A stretch of DNA of 64,000 bases from Prado023 sp963747335 (GTDB lineage: Bacteria > Actinomycetota > Actinomycetes > S36-B12 > CAIYMF01), in the NCBI GenBank assembly GCA_963747335.1, contig CAVVEV010000003.1, positions 658,789 through 722,788 of the forward strand, read 5' to 3'. This document shows, one piece after another, positions 1 through 9,207 of this stretch. Position 1 is the first letter of the stretch, and the number at the start of each line of letters is the position of its first letter. The notes under the pieces are model-generated. The model was not told where the DNA came from and did no database searches. It saw only the letters and a list, made by a program, of their open reading frames with translations. The position numbers and the translations under genes were made by a program.

Positions 1-352
1 CCGAGCGCGCGGTCATGCAGAAGTACTCACTCCCACTCGCCGCCACGGTCATGGCGAACTCCCGGTTGTGGTACGCCTCCCCCTGGGACGGCACGAACCC
101 GGCGGAACCCAGGCCCGCCAGGTCCGCCGCGAACGCCTCAGGGCTGGCTGCAGCGAGGTACGTGTGCTGTGCCGTCACGGCGCCCCGCAGGTCGCTGACG
201 ACTTCTGCGTCCCACGCCTTGTCCCTCTGACGCAGGAAGACGGAGATGGCGATGGAGGAGAGGATGCCGATCACCATGAGGACCACGAGCAACTCGACGA
301 GAGTGAATCCGTCTTGGCCGTGCAGGGCTCTACCTCGACTCGAGTCGCCCAT
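1..352 (-). CDS. type IV pilin-like prepilin (partial, runs off window start)
   Basis: The protein begins with a short charged leader, MGDSSRGRALHGQDG, followed by FTLVELLVVLMVIGILSSIA. This is the prepilin-peptidase site (G before F, then E at mature position +5) and the hydrophobic N-terminal helix of type IV pilins. After the helix comes a globular part with alanine-rich sequence and a Cys (SEYFCMTA), and the frame is still open at base 1. The ATG at 352 is preceded by GGGAGGACTGAG, a good ribosome binding site. It is the last gene seen in a minus-strand pilus cluster after pilC. It is either the major pilin or a minor pilin; the missing C-terminus prevents a choice. Confidence 0.85.
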   Translation of the reverse strand, partial: MGDSSRGRALHGQDGFTLVELLVVLMVIGILSSIAISVFLRQRDKAWDAEVVSDLRGAVTAQHTYLAAASPEAFAADLAGLGSAGFVPSQGEAYHNREFAMTVAASGSEYFCMTARS

Positions 353-442
353 CTCAGTCCTCCCTCGCCTCACGGTCATCCATCGCCGGATGTTGGTCAA
401 CCAGCTGGATCGCTCGAGTTGGCCGACTGAATCGTTCGTCAA

Positions 443-1666
443 CTACTGGATAAGGTCGAAGACCTTGAAGATGGGCATGTACAGCGCGATGATCATTCCG
501 CCGATGACGACACCCATCACGGCGATCATCAGCGGCTCGATCAGCGATGTCAGGGCCTCCGTGGTGGCCTCGACCTCCTGGTCGTAGAACTCGCTGATCT
601 TGCGCAGCATCTCGTCGAGCGCTCCGGTGTCCTCACCCACAGACATCATCTGCACCACCATTGGGGGGAACACGGGGTGGTCCAGCAGTGGTCGCGCCAG
701 CGACTCGCCCTGCCGGACGCTCTCCTGGACGTCGCGCACGGCACGACCGACAACCACGTTGCCCGTGGTGTCCGCCACGATGTCCAGGGCCTGCAGGATC
801 GGCACACCGGAACTGATCATCGTCCCGAGGTTACGGGTGAACCTCGCGACGGAGATCTTCTGGAAGAGAGGGCCGAAAACGGGCGCCTTCAGCTTGAGCG
901 GGTCCACCACGTTGCGGACCCTCGCGTGCCGGTGGAACTTCTTCCACAGCACACCGAGGGCGATGAGCGTCATGATGACGAAGGGCATCGTCGCCTTGAG
1001 CACCTCGGACAGGAACACCAGGAACCTCGTGGGTGCGGGCAGGGTCCCGCCCAGCGAGGTGAACATCTCCTTGAAGGTCGGGACGATGAACAACAGCATC
1101 CCGGTGACGCCCAGGACGGCCATCACCGCCACGACCACGGGGTAGGTCATCGCGGACTTCACCTTGCCGCGTAGCTTGACTTCCGCCTCGTAGTTGGACG
1201 CCACCTGCAGCAGCGACCTGTCGAGGAACCCGCCAACCTCACCAGCCCGGCACATGTTGACCATCAACGGTGGGAACACCGTCGGGTGCACAGCCAGGGC
1301 GTCACTGAGCGCCCGGCCGCCCTCAACCTCGTTGCGGACCTGGACGAGCACCTTGGCCAGCGGCTTGCACTCCGTCTGCTCCTCGAGGATCGTCAGCGAA
1401 CGGAGCAACGACAGGCCCGAGTTCACCATCGTGGCGAACTGCCGCGACATGATCGCCAGGTCCTTGAGCCCCACCTTGTTGCCGAACCCCGGGATGGAGA
1501 GCTCCCGCTTCAACCCCGCGTTGGCCTGGGTGATCGAGACGGGGGCATAGCCCATCGACTTCAGCCGCGTGGCAACGATCGCCGGGGACTCGGCCTTGAG
1601 CTTGCCGCGCACCATCTTGCCCGAGCGGTCACGGACCGCGTACTCGTAGTCCAGGGTCTTGGCCAT
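443..1666 (-). CDS. pilC: type IV pilus inner-membrane platform protein PilC (GspF family)
   Basis: 407 aa, the normal PilC/GspF length. Two copies of the T2SSF domain are visible, roughly residues 70-195 and 272-395, each with the pattern of a Gly/Ser-rich helix, an acidic 'GE.GG.LD' or 'GEDTGALDEML' segment and a long hydrophobic helix; the C-terminus ends in a membrane segment (IALYMPIFKVFDLIQ). PilC is the cytoplasmic-membrane platform that couples the PilB and PilT motors to the pilus. The ATG at 1666 lies 10 bp after the pilT stop, and GGGAG overlaps the junction, so the two are cotranscribed. Confidence 0.93.
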   Translation of the reverse strand: MAKTLDYEYAVRDRSGKMVRGKLKAESPAIVATRLKSMGYAPVSITQANAGLKRELSIPGFGNKVGLKDLAIMSRQFATMVNSGLSLLRSLTILEEQTECKPLAKVLVQVRNEVEGGRALSDALAVHPTVFPPLMVNMCRAGEVGGFLDRSLLQVASNYEAEVKLRGKVKSAMTYPVVVAVMAVLGVTGMLLFIVPTFKEMFTSLGGTLPAPTRFLVFLSEVLKATMPFVIMTLIALGVLWKKFHRHARVRNVVDPLKLKAPVFGPLFQKISVARFTRNLGTMISSGVPILQALDIVADTTGNVVVGRAVRDVQESVRQGESLARPLLDHPVFPPMVVQMMSVGEDTGALDEMLRKISEFYDQEVEATTEALTSLIEPLMIAVMGVVIGGMIIALYMPIFKVFDLIQ

Positions 1667-1676
1667 GTCCGCTCCC

Positions 1677-3314
1677 TCAGCGCCGTCCGGCCATCCGCGT
1701 GAAGTCCTCCACGTGATGGCACTTCTCGAAAGCTGTGTCGTAGCTGATCCGGCCGGCCTTCACCAGCTCCGCCAGGTTCTGGTCCAGGGTGTGCATCCCA
1801 TGGGTGGCACCCGCTTGGAGCGCTGAGTAGATCTGGTGGGTCTTGCCCTCGCGGATCAGGTTGCGGATCGCGGGGGTGGCCACGAGCACCTCGGTGGCGG
1901 CGACACGGCCCCGGCCGTCCATGGTCTTGCACAGGGTCTGGCAGACGATGGCCTGCAGGGTGCCGGCCAGCTGCTGGCGGATCTGCTGCTGCTGGCTGGG
2001 CGGGAACACGTCGATCACGCGGTCGATCGTCTGAGCTGCGTCCTGGGTGTGCAGGGTCGCGAACACGAGGTGACCGGTCTCCGCGGCTGTCAGTGCCACC
2101 TGGATCGTCTCGAGGTCGCGCATCTCGCCGACCAGGATGATGTCGGGGTCCTGGCGCAGCACGTGCTTCAGGGCGTTGGCGAATGAGTACGTGTCCTCCC
2201 CCACCTCGCGCTGGTTGACCAGGCAGCTCTTGTGCGTGTGGAGGAACTCGATCGGATCCTCGACGGTCATGATGTGCTCGTTGCGCGTGCGGTTGGCCTG
2301 GTCGACCAGGGCCGCCAAGGTCGTGGACTTGCCCGACCCCGTAGGCCCGGTCACGAGGACGAAGCCTCGGGGCATCGCGGCGAAGTTGGCCATCGCCGGA
2401 GGCATCCCGAGCTGCTCGATCGTCTTGATCTCGAACGGGATCACACGGAACGCCGCCCCCAGCGAGTCCCGCTGTTTGTACAGGTTCACCCGGAAGCGGG
2501 CGACGTCCGGCAGGGCGTAGGAGAAGTCGAGCTCGAGGGTCTCCTCGAAGCGCTCCCGCTGCTGCTGCGTGGCGATCGAGTACATGACCCGCTGGATGGT
2601 GTCGGGGGTGAGCGGTTCGGTCTCCGGGATCGGGCGCAGGCTGCCGTCCACGCGTACGGTGGGCGGTGCGCCGGCGGTGAGGTGCAGGTCGGAGCCGCGC
2701 ATCTCGAGCATGATCGTCAGTGCCTCGGCAAGGGAGAAGTCGTCGCCGCGGATCTCGTCCTCGGTCGACATGCGGGCGTAGGCCGCGGACTCCGACTCGG
2801 CGATCCTCAGCTCCGGGACTGGAGCCATGCCGGGGGCCTCCGGGGCCAGCCCGACGTCCGCCCCGCGGAGGTCCGGGGCCAGCCCCGGCACGGGTTGGTG
2901 AGTGGGCGCGGGAGGAGGCATGGGCGGGGCCATGGTGCCGGCCGGTGCTCCGTAGGCCGCTGGCGCTGCGGGAGCCGGGGGCACGTGCTCGGTTGCAGGG
3001 GCAAAGGCCATCGGGGGCGGTGAGGCAGGGGCCTCAACTCGAGGTGCCAGCCCGGGGATCGCACTCGATGTCGCAGCTGCGGGGACGGGAGAAGCGGGAA
3101 CCTGACCAGCGGGGACAGCCTGAGTGGCGGGACCGTGCCCAGCGGGCGCGCCGACCGTTGGGGCCTGGCCGGGGCGAACCTCGGTGCCGGGGACATGACC
3201 TGCGGACGGACCGCTCGGCGGTGCCGAAGGTGCCGCCCAGCGGAGGTCGCCTGCCAGCGGACCACTCTCAGGGGCCATACTCTGCGGGGCCACCCCGGGG
3301 ATGAGCTCGTCCAT
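1677..3314 (-). CDS. pilT: type IV pilus retraction ATPase PilT with long Pro/Ala-rich N-terminal extension
   Basis: 545 aa with the start at ATG 3314, chosen because GGAGGGATC precedes it; an open frame continues upstream to 3464 without support. Residues about 1-190 are low-complexity Ala/Pro/Gly/Val. The PilT core follows: LTIMLEMRGSDLHLTAG, Walker A GPTGSGKST near residue 323, MTVEDPIEF, Walker B ILVGEMRD, the His box HLVFATLHTQDA, and the PilT signature AIRNLIREGK. Typical PilT is about 350-370 aa, so the N-terminal 190 residues are extra. It should power pilus retraction at the inner membrane. It sits between pilB and pilC. Confidence 0.92.
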   Translation of the reverse strand: MDELIPGVAPQSMAPESGPLAGDLRWAAPSAPPSGPSAGHVPGTEVRPGQAPTVGAPAGHGPATQAVPAGQVPASPVPAAATSSAIPGLAPRVEAPASPPPMAFAPATEHVPPAPAAPAAYGAPAGTMAPPMPPPAPTHQPVPGLAPDLRGADVGLAPEAPGMAPVPELRIAESESAAYARMSTEDEIRGDDFSLAEALTIMLEMRGSDLHLTAGAPPTVRVDGSLRPIPETEPLTPDTIQRVMYSIATQQQRERFEETLELDFSYALPDVARFRVNLYKQRDSLGAAFRVIPFEIKTIEQLGMPPAMANFAAMPRGFVLVTGPTGSGKSTTLAALVDQANRTRNEHIMTVEDPIEFLHTHKSCLVNQREVGEDTYSFANALKHVLRQDPDIILVGEMRDLETIQVALTAAETGHLVFATLHTQDAAQTIDRVIDVFPPSQQQQIRQQLAGTLQAIVCQTLCKTMDGRGRVAATEVLVATPAIRNLIREGKTHQIYSALQAGATHGMHTLDQNLAELVKAGRISYDTAFEKCHHVEDFTRMAGRR

Positions 3315-3541
3315 GATCCCTCCGCGCGTCGACGCTGCGAGGGCACACGCCCTCTGCGTCCTGAATCGGAGTGACAGGTGGGGTGACTTGAGCGGGGCAG
3401 TCCCCTGCGGGTGGCCGACTTCATCCAGGTTCCAGGCCCCGGAGTCGCCCGAGGTTTGGATCAAACTGCTGAGGGCGCCCGAGAGTTGGACGAAGACGTG
3501 ATCTTGCTCGGGGACGGGACCAGCGGTTCGGCGTGGGCGTT

Positions 3542-3564
3542 GGAGGCGGGGCGCCCCCGCCTCC
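3542..3564 (-). terminator. GC-rich hairpin after pilB
   Basis: Perfect 10-bp stem, GGAGGCGGGG (3542-3551) and CCCCGCCTCC (3555-3564), with a 3-nt loop, just past the pilB stop and before pilT. There is no U-tract on either strand, so it may be a transcript-stabilising or attenuating hairpin rather than a classical terminator. Confidence 0.45.
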
Positions 3565-3569
3565 GGGGA

Positions 3570-5237
3570 CTACACCACCACGCGCAGGATCTCGTCCAGG
3601 GACGTGATCCCCATCGCCACCTTGTGCATGCCGTCCAGGCGCAGCGAGACCATGCCCTCGGAGTGCGCCACTGTCTCGATCGCCGCCGAGGACGCGCGCT
3701 CCACGGTCAGCCGTTCCACGGCCTCGCTCACGCTCATCACCTCGTGCAGCGCCAGCCGGCCCTTGTAGCCGGTCTTCGCGCACTTGGCGCAGCCAACCGC
3801 ACGATAGAGGGTCGGCACCGGGTCCTCGGGGTTCCACGGGTAGCGCGCGGCGATCAGCGTCTCAGGCGTCGGGGAGTAGGGCTCCTTGCACTTGCTGCAC
3901 AGCCGGCGGGCCAGCCGCTGAGCCAGCACGCAGTCCAGTGCGGACCCCACCAGGAAGGGCTCGATGCCCATCTCGATCAGGCGGGTCACCGCCGAGGGGG
4001 CATCGTTGGTGTGCAGGGTGGCCAGCACGAGGTGGCCGGTGAGCGACGCCTCGATGGCGATCTGCGCTGTCTCGTGGTCGCGGATCTCGCCGATGAGCAC
4101 CACATCCGGGTCCGCGCGCAGGATCGAACGCAACGCTGCGGCGAACGTCAGCCCGGCCTTCACGTTGGTCTGGACCTGGTTGATGCCCGGCAGTCGGTAC
4201 TCGACAGGGTCCTCGACGGTGATGATGTTGACCTCGGGCTTGTTGATCTGGTGCAGTGTCGAGTAGAGCGTTGTCGACTTGCCGGACCCGGTCGGCCCGG
4301 TCACCAGGATCATCCCGTACGGTTTCAGGTAGCTGGTCTGGTAGCGGTCGAAGTTTCCCCCGGTGAACCCGAGGTCCTTGAGGTCCAGCATGGCCGTGGT
4401 GTTGTCCAGGATGCGCATGACGACCTTCTCGCCCCACACCGTGGGCAGGGTCGCCACGCGCAGGTCCACCTTGCGGCCGTAGGCGTTGACCGACAGCCGC
4501 CCGTCCTGCGGGATGCGGCGTTCGGCGATGTTGATGTCGGCCATGATCTTCAGTCGGCTGGTGACGCCCGACTGGATCGACTTCGGGGAGCGCATGACCT
4601 CGTGCAGGACGCCATCGATCCGGAACCGGACGCGCATGTCCTCCTCGGCCGGCTCGATGTGGATGTCCGAGGCGCCGTCCTGGATCCCCTGGGTGATCAG
4701 CAGGTTGACGAACTTGACGATCGGGGCGTCCTCGACCACCTCCTTGATCCGGGAGAGGTCCTCCTCCTCGGGGGCACGGACCTCGATCGCCGTGCTGAGG
4801 CTGTCGAGCTCGTCGCCGGCGCGGTAGGCGCGCGCAATCGCCGCCATGACGTCGCCGCGGGTCGAGACCACCGGCTTGAGGTCGACCTTGGCGATCGTGC
4901 GCACGTCGTCCAGGGCGATGACGTTGGCCGGATCGGCCATTGCGATGACCAGCTTGCCGTCCACGAACCGCACCGGAACCAGCATGTGCCGGCGACACAC
5001 GGCGCCTGGAACCAGAGCGGTCGCCGAAGGGTCGATCAGGGCATCACCGAGGTCGACGTAGTCCAGCCCGATCTGTGTGGCCAGGGCAGCGACCAGGTCG
5101 GCCTCGGTGAGCACGCCCTGGTCGACCAGGACGCGGCCCATGCTGCGCCCGACACGGCGCTGCTCCTGCCCGGCTTCATAGACCTGTTCGGGCGTGGCCA
5201 GGCCACGCTCCAGCAGGACGTCTCCGAGTTGCTTCAC
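3570..5237 (-). CDS. pilB: type IV pilus assembly ATPase PilB (GspE family)
   Basis: 555 aa, normal for PilB. An N-terminal MshEN/T2SSE_N domain (MKQLGDVLLERGLATPEQVYEA, residues about 1-140) precedes the ATPase core: Walker A GPTGSGKST near residue 315, TVEDPVEYRLPGINQ, Walker B VVLIGEIRDHETA, the His box GHLVLATLHTNDA, and a four-cysteine zinc site (CSKCKEPY and CAKCAKTGYKGR). It drives pilus extension. The GTG start at 5237 follows GGGGGAG. The next gene, pilT, begins about 255 bp downstream after a hairpin, so pilB and pilT may be expressed at different levels. Confidence 0.95.
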   Translation of the reverse strand: MKQLGDVLLERGLATPEQVYEAGQEQRRVGRSMGRVLVDQGVLTEADLVAALATQIGLDYVDLGDALIDPSATALVPGAVCRRHMLVPVRFVDGKLVIAMADPANVIALDDVRTIAKVDLKPVVSTRGDVMAAIARAYRAGDELDSLSTAIEVRAPEEEDLSRIKEVVEDAPIVKFVNLLITQGIQDGASDIHIEPAEEDMRVRFRIDGVLHEVMRSPKSIQSGVTSRLKIMADINIAERRIPQDGRLSVNAYGRKVDLRVATLPTVWGEKVVMRILDNTTAMLDLKDLGFTGGNFDRYQTSYLKPYGMILVTGPTGSGKSTTLYSTLHQINKPEVNIITVEDPVEYRLPGINQVQTNVKAGLTFAAALRSILRADPDVVLIGEIRDHETAQIAIEASLTGHLVLATLHTNDAPSAVTRLIEMGIEPFLVGSALDCVLAQRLARRLCSKCKEPYSPTPETLIAARYPWNPEDPVPTLYRAVGCAKCAKTGYKGRLALHEVMSVSEAVERLTVERASSAAIETVAHSEGMVSLRLDGMHKVAMGITSLDEILRVVV

Positions 5238-5310
5238 GGCCCACGCTCCCCCGCGGGTCCCCGCACGTCATCTGCCGGGCCCCGGGCCACCCCTTCGGGC
5301 GGCCCAGCCA

Positions 5311-6984
5311 TCACAGTCCTCGGACGCTGGACATCAGGTGGGCGAGCAGGCCACCGGCCAGCGGGTCGGGCGCCGACTCCGGCGTGGGTTCGCCGCCCTC
5401 CGACCCGGACTCCATCTCCGGCGCCGCGACGTACTCGGGGCCTGCCGCGTGAGCCCCGCCCGTATGGGCAGGCAACGACGGCACGACAAGACCCTCGCTG
5501 TGATCCCGTGGCTGCGGCACGAACTGGGCGACCTCGTCCACGGCACTGAACTCGACTCCGGGGTCGTAGCCGCCGCCCGCGCCCGCGATCGGGGCCAGCG
5601 GGACCGGGAACGCGTCGGTGTGCTCCTGACGGGCTCCGTCCTCGACCATGTCGGCGAATCCCTGCCCCACGGCGGGCCCTGGCGCCACCTCCGCAACCGG
5701 CGGGGCCTCACCGAGTCCCATCTCCTGCGCCCACGGGGACCAGGCGAACGACTCCGCCACCGGCTCCACCACGGGCTCCACCTCGAACGCCGCCGGGGCG
5801 AGGCCCTGCGCCTCGGGCTCCACCATGTGGGCCTCCGCCTGGAAGGCGACCGGCTCCGTGTACCCGACAGACTCACCCGCGTACCCGACCTGCGCAGGCT
5901 CGAAGAAGCCCGAATCGGGTTCGGCGGGTACCGGGTCGAGGTCGAAGGGCACCGGCTCAGTCTCGATCCTCACAGGCTCGGTCTCGAACGACGGCGCGTC
6001 CACCTCGAACCCCACGGGCTCGGCAGCGAACTCGACGGACGCGACGTCGTTCGCAGTCGGCTCCACGACCCCGACGGACTCCTCGGTGAGCACAAGCTCC
6101 GGCTCCGCGACGACCCACGACTCGGCGCCGGCGGCTTCCCACTCCTGAACAGCCTCGGGCTCCGTGACGAACAGGTCCCGGACGTCGGGCGCGAACTCGG
6201 GCTCCGGCGGGGCGACGAGCTCGACGACCTCATCACCGGGACCGGCCTCGAACACGTCCAGCATCCGGTGGGAGCGCTCCAGATCGGCGTCCACCCCGCT
6301 GACATGCACGGCGACCAGTCCCCGGCCCATCAGCTGGACGAGGCGGCCTCCGCCCGCCAGGGGGGATGCGCCCATCGTCGCGAGGACCTCCGTGAGGGTC
6401 CGGCGCCCATCCACCCGCGCCAGCACGGCCCAGTCGTCCCGGTCCACAACAGGAGCCGATCCGACCTCGGGAACAAGCGCGAGGACGCTGTCGGGTGCCG
6501 GCAGGGCGGCGCGCAGATCATGCCACTGCCGCGCGCGCTCGCGGGCAGCCCCGACCAGCTCGTCGACCTCGAGGCGCACGCCGATGTCCGACGGGTCCTG
6601 GGTCCCGACCCACACGGCGAACTCCCCCGACGTCCAGTCGAGCATCGTGCCGATCGCCTCCGTGCAGTGCTCGGCGGCGACCTGCCCTGCCGCATCGCGG
6701 TCGACGATGCCGGACTCCACGAGGGCCCGCACCGGATCGTCTGCCTGCAGGGCCCCAGCCAGGTCGTCGGCGGGCACCGGAAGAGCTGCCACCACGCTGC
6801 GCAGGAGGCCGGCACGGGAACTGTCCGCGGTGGCCGACGAGATCCGGCCGTCGACCAGGTGAACGGTGCCCACGGCGTCCGCGGAGGTGACCTGCATCCG
6901 CGCGGTTCGCCCGCCCATCCCGAGCAGGGACAGGACCTCCGCGAGGCTGAACTCAGACAGGCTGCCGGAGAGGTTGGTCGTCAT
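5311..6984 (-). CDS. DUF4388-domain protein with long Glu/Pro/Val-rich tail
   Basis: 557 aa from ATG 6984, chosen because AGGAGG lies 9 nt upstream. Residues about 1-105 (LSGSLSEFSLAEVLSLLGMGGRTARMQV...GTVHLVDGRISSA) match DUF4388, a domain found next to gliding and pilus genes. A second alpha/beta-like region with LDWTSGEFAVW follows. From about residue 270 the chain becomes a disordered acidic stretch of EPV/EPE/VEPV repeats, ending with LAGGLLAHLMSSVRGL. It is the first gene of the pilus run, 73 bp before pilB. A regulatory or scaffolding role in pilus motility is inferred from position; the catalytic role, if any, is unknown. Confidence 0.75.
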   Translation of the reverse strand: MTTNLSGSLSEFSLAEVLSLLGMGGRTARMQVTSADAVGTVHLVDGRISSATADSSRAGLLRSVVAALPVPADDLAGALQADDPVRALVESGIVDRDAAGQVAAEHCTEAIGTMLDWTSGEFAVWVGTQDPSDIGVRLEVDELVGAARERARQWHDLRAALPAPDSVLALVPEVGSAPVVDRDDWAVLARVDGRRTLTEVLATMGASPLAGGGRLVQLMGRGLVAVHVSGVDADLERSHRMLDVFEAGPGDEVVELVAPPEPEFAPDVRDLFVTEPEAVQEWEAAGAESWVVAEPELVLTEESVGVVEPTANDVASVEFAAEPVGFEVDAPSFETEPVRIETEPVPFDLDPVPAEPDSGFFEPAQVGYAGESVGYTEPVAFQAEAHMVEPEAQGLAPAAFEVEPVVEPVAESFAWSPWAQEMGLGEAPPVAEVAPGPAVGQGFADMVEDGARQEHTDAFPVPLAPIAGAGGGYDPGVEFSAVDEVAQFVPQPRDHSEGLVVPSLPAHTGGAHAAGPEYVAAPEMESGSEGGEPTPESAPDPLAGGLLAHLMSSVRGL

Positions 6985-7128
6985 CGTGTCGGCCCTCCTG
7001 GGGTGCACGTGCGGGTCTGCAGGGCCGCGGAGTGCCCGAGCCAGACGCTCATTGCCTCCACCTGCTCCATGGGACCCTCACCGGATGCATAGGCGTGGGC
7101 CAGCCCCACTCCTTCGGCTGGTGAATCG

Positions 7129-8088
7129 TCAGGAGCCCCAGGTGCCTTGAGTCGCTCTGCTCCATTCGAGTTCAGCCCTCAAGGCCCTGCGCATGCCCGC
7201 GACGTCCGGATCCAGCCCGGTCATCAGCCGCACCTGCTCGACGGCCTGGAGCAGCAGCATCTCGTCGCCGGCCACGGCACGCCCCCCCGCAGCGACCCAC
7301 GCAGCCACCAGGTCCGGCGGCCACGGAGCATAGGAGACGTCCAGCAGGCACCCCGGGTCGCTCGGGACGGCACCCGCCAGCGCAGCTCCCGCGGCGGCCG
7401 GGACCGTGCACACGACGATCGACGCCGCCTCGCGGGAGGGGAGCCGCTCGGGCCAGCCACGCAGCGACAGCCCCAGCCCCAGCCGATCAGCGACCGCGGA
7501 GAGCTCGGAGGCAGCCTCCGGACGTCGCGCGCAGACGGTGACGTGGGGGCATCCCATCCGGCCCAGAGCCGCCAGGGCCGAGGCTGCGGTCGCTCCCCCA
7601 CCGAGCACCATCGCAGGGCCGGGCTGCGCGTCGATCCCGCGCAGGGCCCCGATGATCCCGACCACGTCGGTGTTGTGACCGATCATCCCCACGGGCCCGA
7701 ACACCACAGTGTTGGCCCCACCGACCACCCCGACCAACTCGCTGGCGCCGTCGAGCAGGGGCAGCACGGCGCGCTTGAGCGGCATCGTCAACGAGAGCCC
7801 GGCCCACTCCGGCCCACAGGAGGCCAGGAAACCGGGAAGACCTGCCTCGTCCACATCGATCGCGTCATAGGTCCACTCGAGCCGCAGCTGGGTGTAGGCC
7901 GCCCGGTGCAGCACCGGTGAGAGGCTGTGCGCTATCGGGCTGCCCAGCACCGCAGCCCGCCGCCCTGCTCCCGGAGCGAACCCACCCGAAACGGTCAGAC
8001 CCTCCACTCCAGTTGGGAGGGTCTGACCCTCCGCGTCGGGCATGCGGGAGGTGGGGGGTGTACGTGAGGTGGGAGGCACGCCGGTCAC
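7129..8088 (-). CDS. aroE: shikimate dehydrogenase (NADP+)
   Basis: 319 aa including a 40-residue N-terminal extension before the fold starts at AAVLGSPIAHSLSPVLHRAAY, which holds the shikimate-binding S-x-S motif. LTMPLKRAVLPLLD carries the catalytic Lys, GGANTVVF and GHNTDVVG the Asn/Asp contacts, and VLGGGATAASALAAL the NADP-binding glycine loop. It reduces 3-dehydroshikimate in aromatic amino acid synthesis. The GTG start overlaps the mltG stop as GTGA, so the two are translationally coupled. The real start could be a little further in, at the Met of MPDAEG. Confidence 0.93.
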   Translation of the reverse strand: MTGVPPTSRTPPTSRMPDAEGQTLPTGVEGLTVSGGFAPGAGRRAAVLGSPIAHSLSPVLHRAAYTQLRLEWTYDAIDVDEAGLPGFLASCGPEWAGLSLTMPLKRAVLPLLDGASELVGVVGGANTVVFGPVGMIGHNTDVVGIIGALRGIDAQPGPAMVLGGGATAASALAALGRMGCPHVTVCARRPEAASELSAVADRLGLGLSLRGWPERLPSREAASIVVCTVPAAAGAALAGAVPSDPGCLLDVSYAPWPPDLVAAWVAAGGRAVAGDEMLLLQAVEQVRLMTGLDPDVAGMRRALRAELEWSRATQGTWGS

Positions 8089-9206
8089 TGGGGGTTTGCA
8101 GCCAGCCAGGCGCTCAGCTCGGCCTTGAACCCGAGGAACTCCTCGTAGTTGTCGGTGAACTTGGTCTCGCCGGTATCCGGGTTGACCGTCACGTAGTACA
8201 GCCAGGGGCCGTCGGCCGGGTTCAGCGCCGCCTCGATCGCCGCCTCCCCCGGCGAGTTGATCGGCGTGGGCGGCAGGCCGGGGTACTTGTACGTGTTGAA
8301 GGGCGACTCGGTGTTCTGCAGCTCCTCGGTCGTCAGGTTGATGTCCGACTTGTCCAGGGCGTAGTTCAGGGCCGCGTCGATCTGCAGGAGCCCGTACGTG
8401 CCACCCCAGGTGTCGGGGTCGAGCCGGTTGTAGATCACGCGCGCGACCTTGTCGAAGTCGTCGGGATGCCCCTCGGCCTGGACGAGGCTGGCGATGATCA
8501 TCGCCTCGTACGGGGTGACTCCGTTCTCCGCGGCGGCTGCGTCCAGGTTGAGCTCCTCAGCCGACTCGCCCCAACGGTCCACCAAGCGGGAGAGGATCTC
8601 GGTGGCCGACTCACCCTTCTCCAGCTCGTAGGTGGCGGGGAAGAGGAAGCCCTCGGCGTTGTCCTCGGCGTACGCGGGCAATCCGATCTTGCCGCCCTCG
8701 GAGGCCGTCACCAGCTTCTTCTTCGAGATGCCGGTCGCCGCCGAGATCGCCTCGATGCTCTGGTTGAGCCGCAGGCCCTCCCGGAGCAGCAGCTTGTCGG
8801 TGATCCGCGCCTCCGGGTCGATCATCCGCTCCACTGCCGCCTCGGCGCTCATCTCCTTGCGCATGTCGTAGACGCCGGGACCGATGGTCTTGGACTTCGG
8901 CTCCTTCGCGGTCGCCTCCAGCCATGCGTCCACGGACGCCACCACGCCGAGATCCTTGAGGGTGCGGCCGATCTCCGCCAGCGTCTGACCCTCCTCGACC
9001 CGGGCCTCCACCGGGTCGGTCCCCTCACCTATGTAGTCAGCCGGCCCGCCGAATTCGGGGATGTTCTCGATGGCGAACCTGACACCCAGGCCGATCATGG
9101 CCAGGACCCCGAGGCTGAGCAGGATCGCGACCCACGAGCGGCCGCGGTGCCGTGGGCCCTCAGGCGGGCGGCTGTCCGACGACATCTGCAGGCCGAGGTT
9201 GCTCAT
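8085..9206 (-). CDS. mltG: endolytic murein transglycosylase MltG (YceG-like)
   Basis: 373 aa. After a short cytoplasmic segment there is one membrane helix (VAILLSLGVLAMIGLGVRF), then a LysM-like part (DPVEARVEEGQTLAEIGRTL) and the YceG catalytic domain. Motifs include GFLFPATYEL, IIASLVQAEGHPDDFDKVARVIYNRL (catalytic Glu in the AEG segment), LLQIDAALNYAL and TYKYPGLPPTPINSPG. It cleaves nascent glycan strands outside the membrane. I chose ATG 9206 because AGGAGTGAG lies directly before it and it starts 2 nt after the ruvX stop; an upstream in-frame ATG at 9254 would overlap ruvX. Confidence 0.92.
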   Translation of the reverse strand: MSNLGLQMSSDSRPPEGPRHRGRSWVAILLSLGVLAMIGLGVRFAIENIPEFGGPADYIGEGTDPVEARVEEGQTLAEIGRTLKDLGVVASVDAWLEATAKEPKSKTIGPGVYDMRKEMSAEAAVERMIDPEARITDKLLLREGLRLNQSIEAISAATGISKKKLVTASEGGKIGLPAYAEDNAEGFLFPATYELEKGESATEILSRLVDRWGESAEELNLDAAAAENGVTPYEAMIIASLVQAEGHPDDFDKVARVIYNRLDPDTWGGTYGLLQIDAALNYALDKSDINLTTEELQNTESPFNTYKYPGLPPTPINSPGEAAIEAALNPADGPWLYYVTVNPDTGETKFTDNYEEFLGFKAELSAWLAANPQ

Positions 9207-9207
9207 C

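Noticed and set aside
3411..5549. 712-residue plus-strand open frame opposite pilB
   Set aside because: Composition is that of complementary GC-rich codons; pilB on the other strand has clear motifs.
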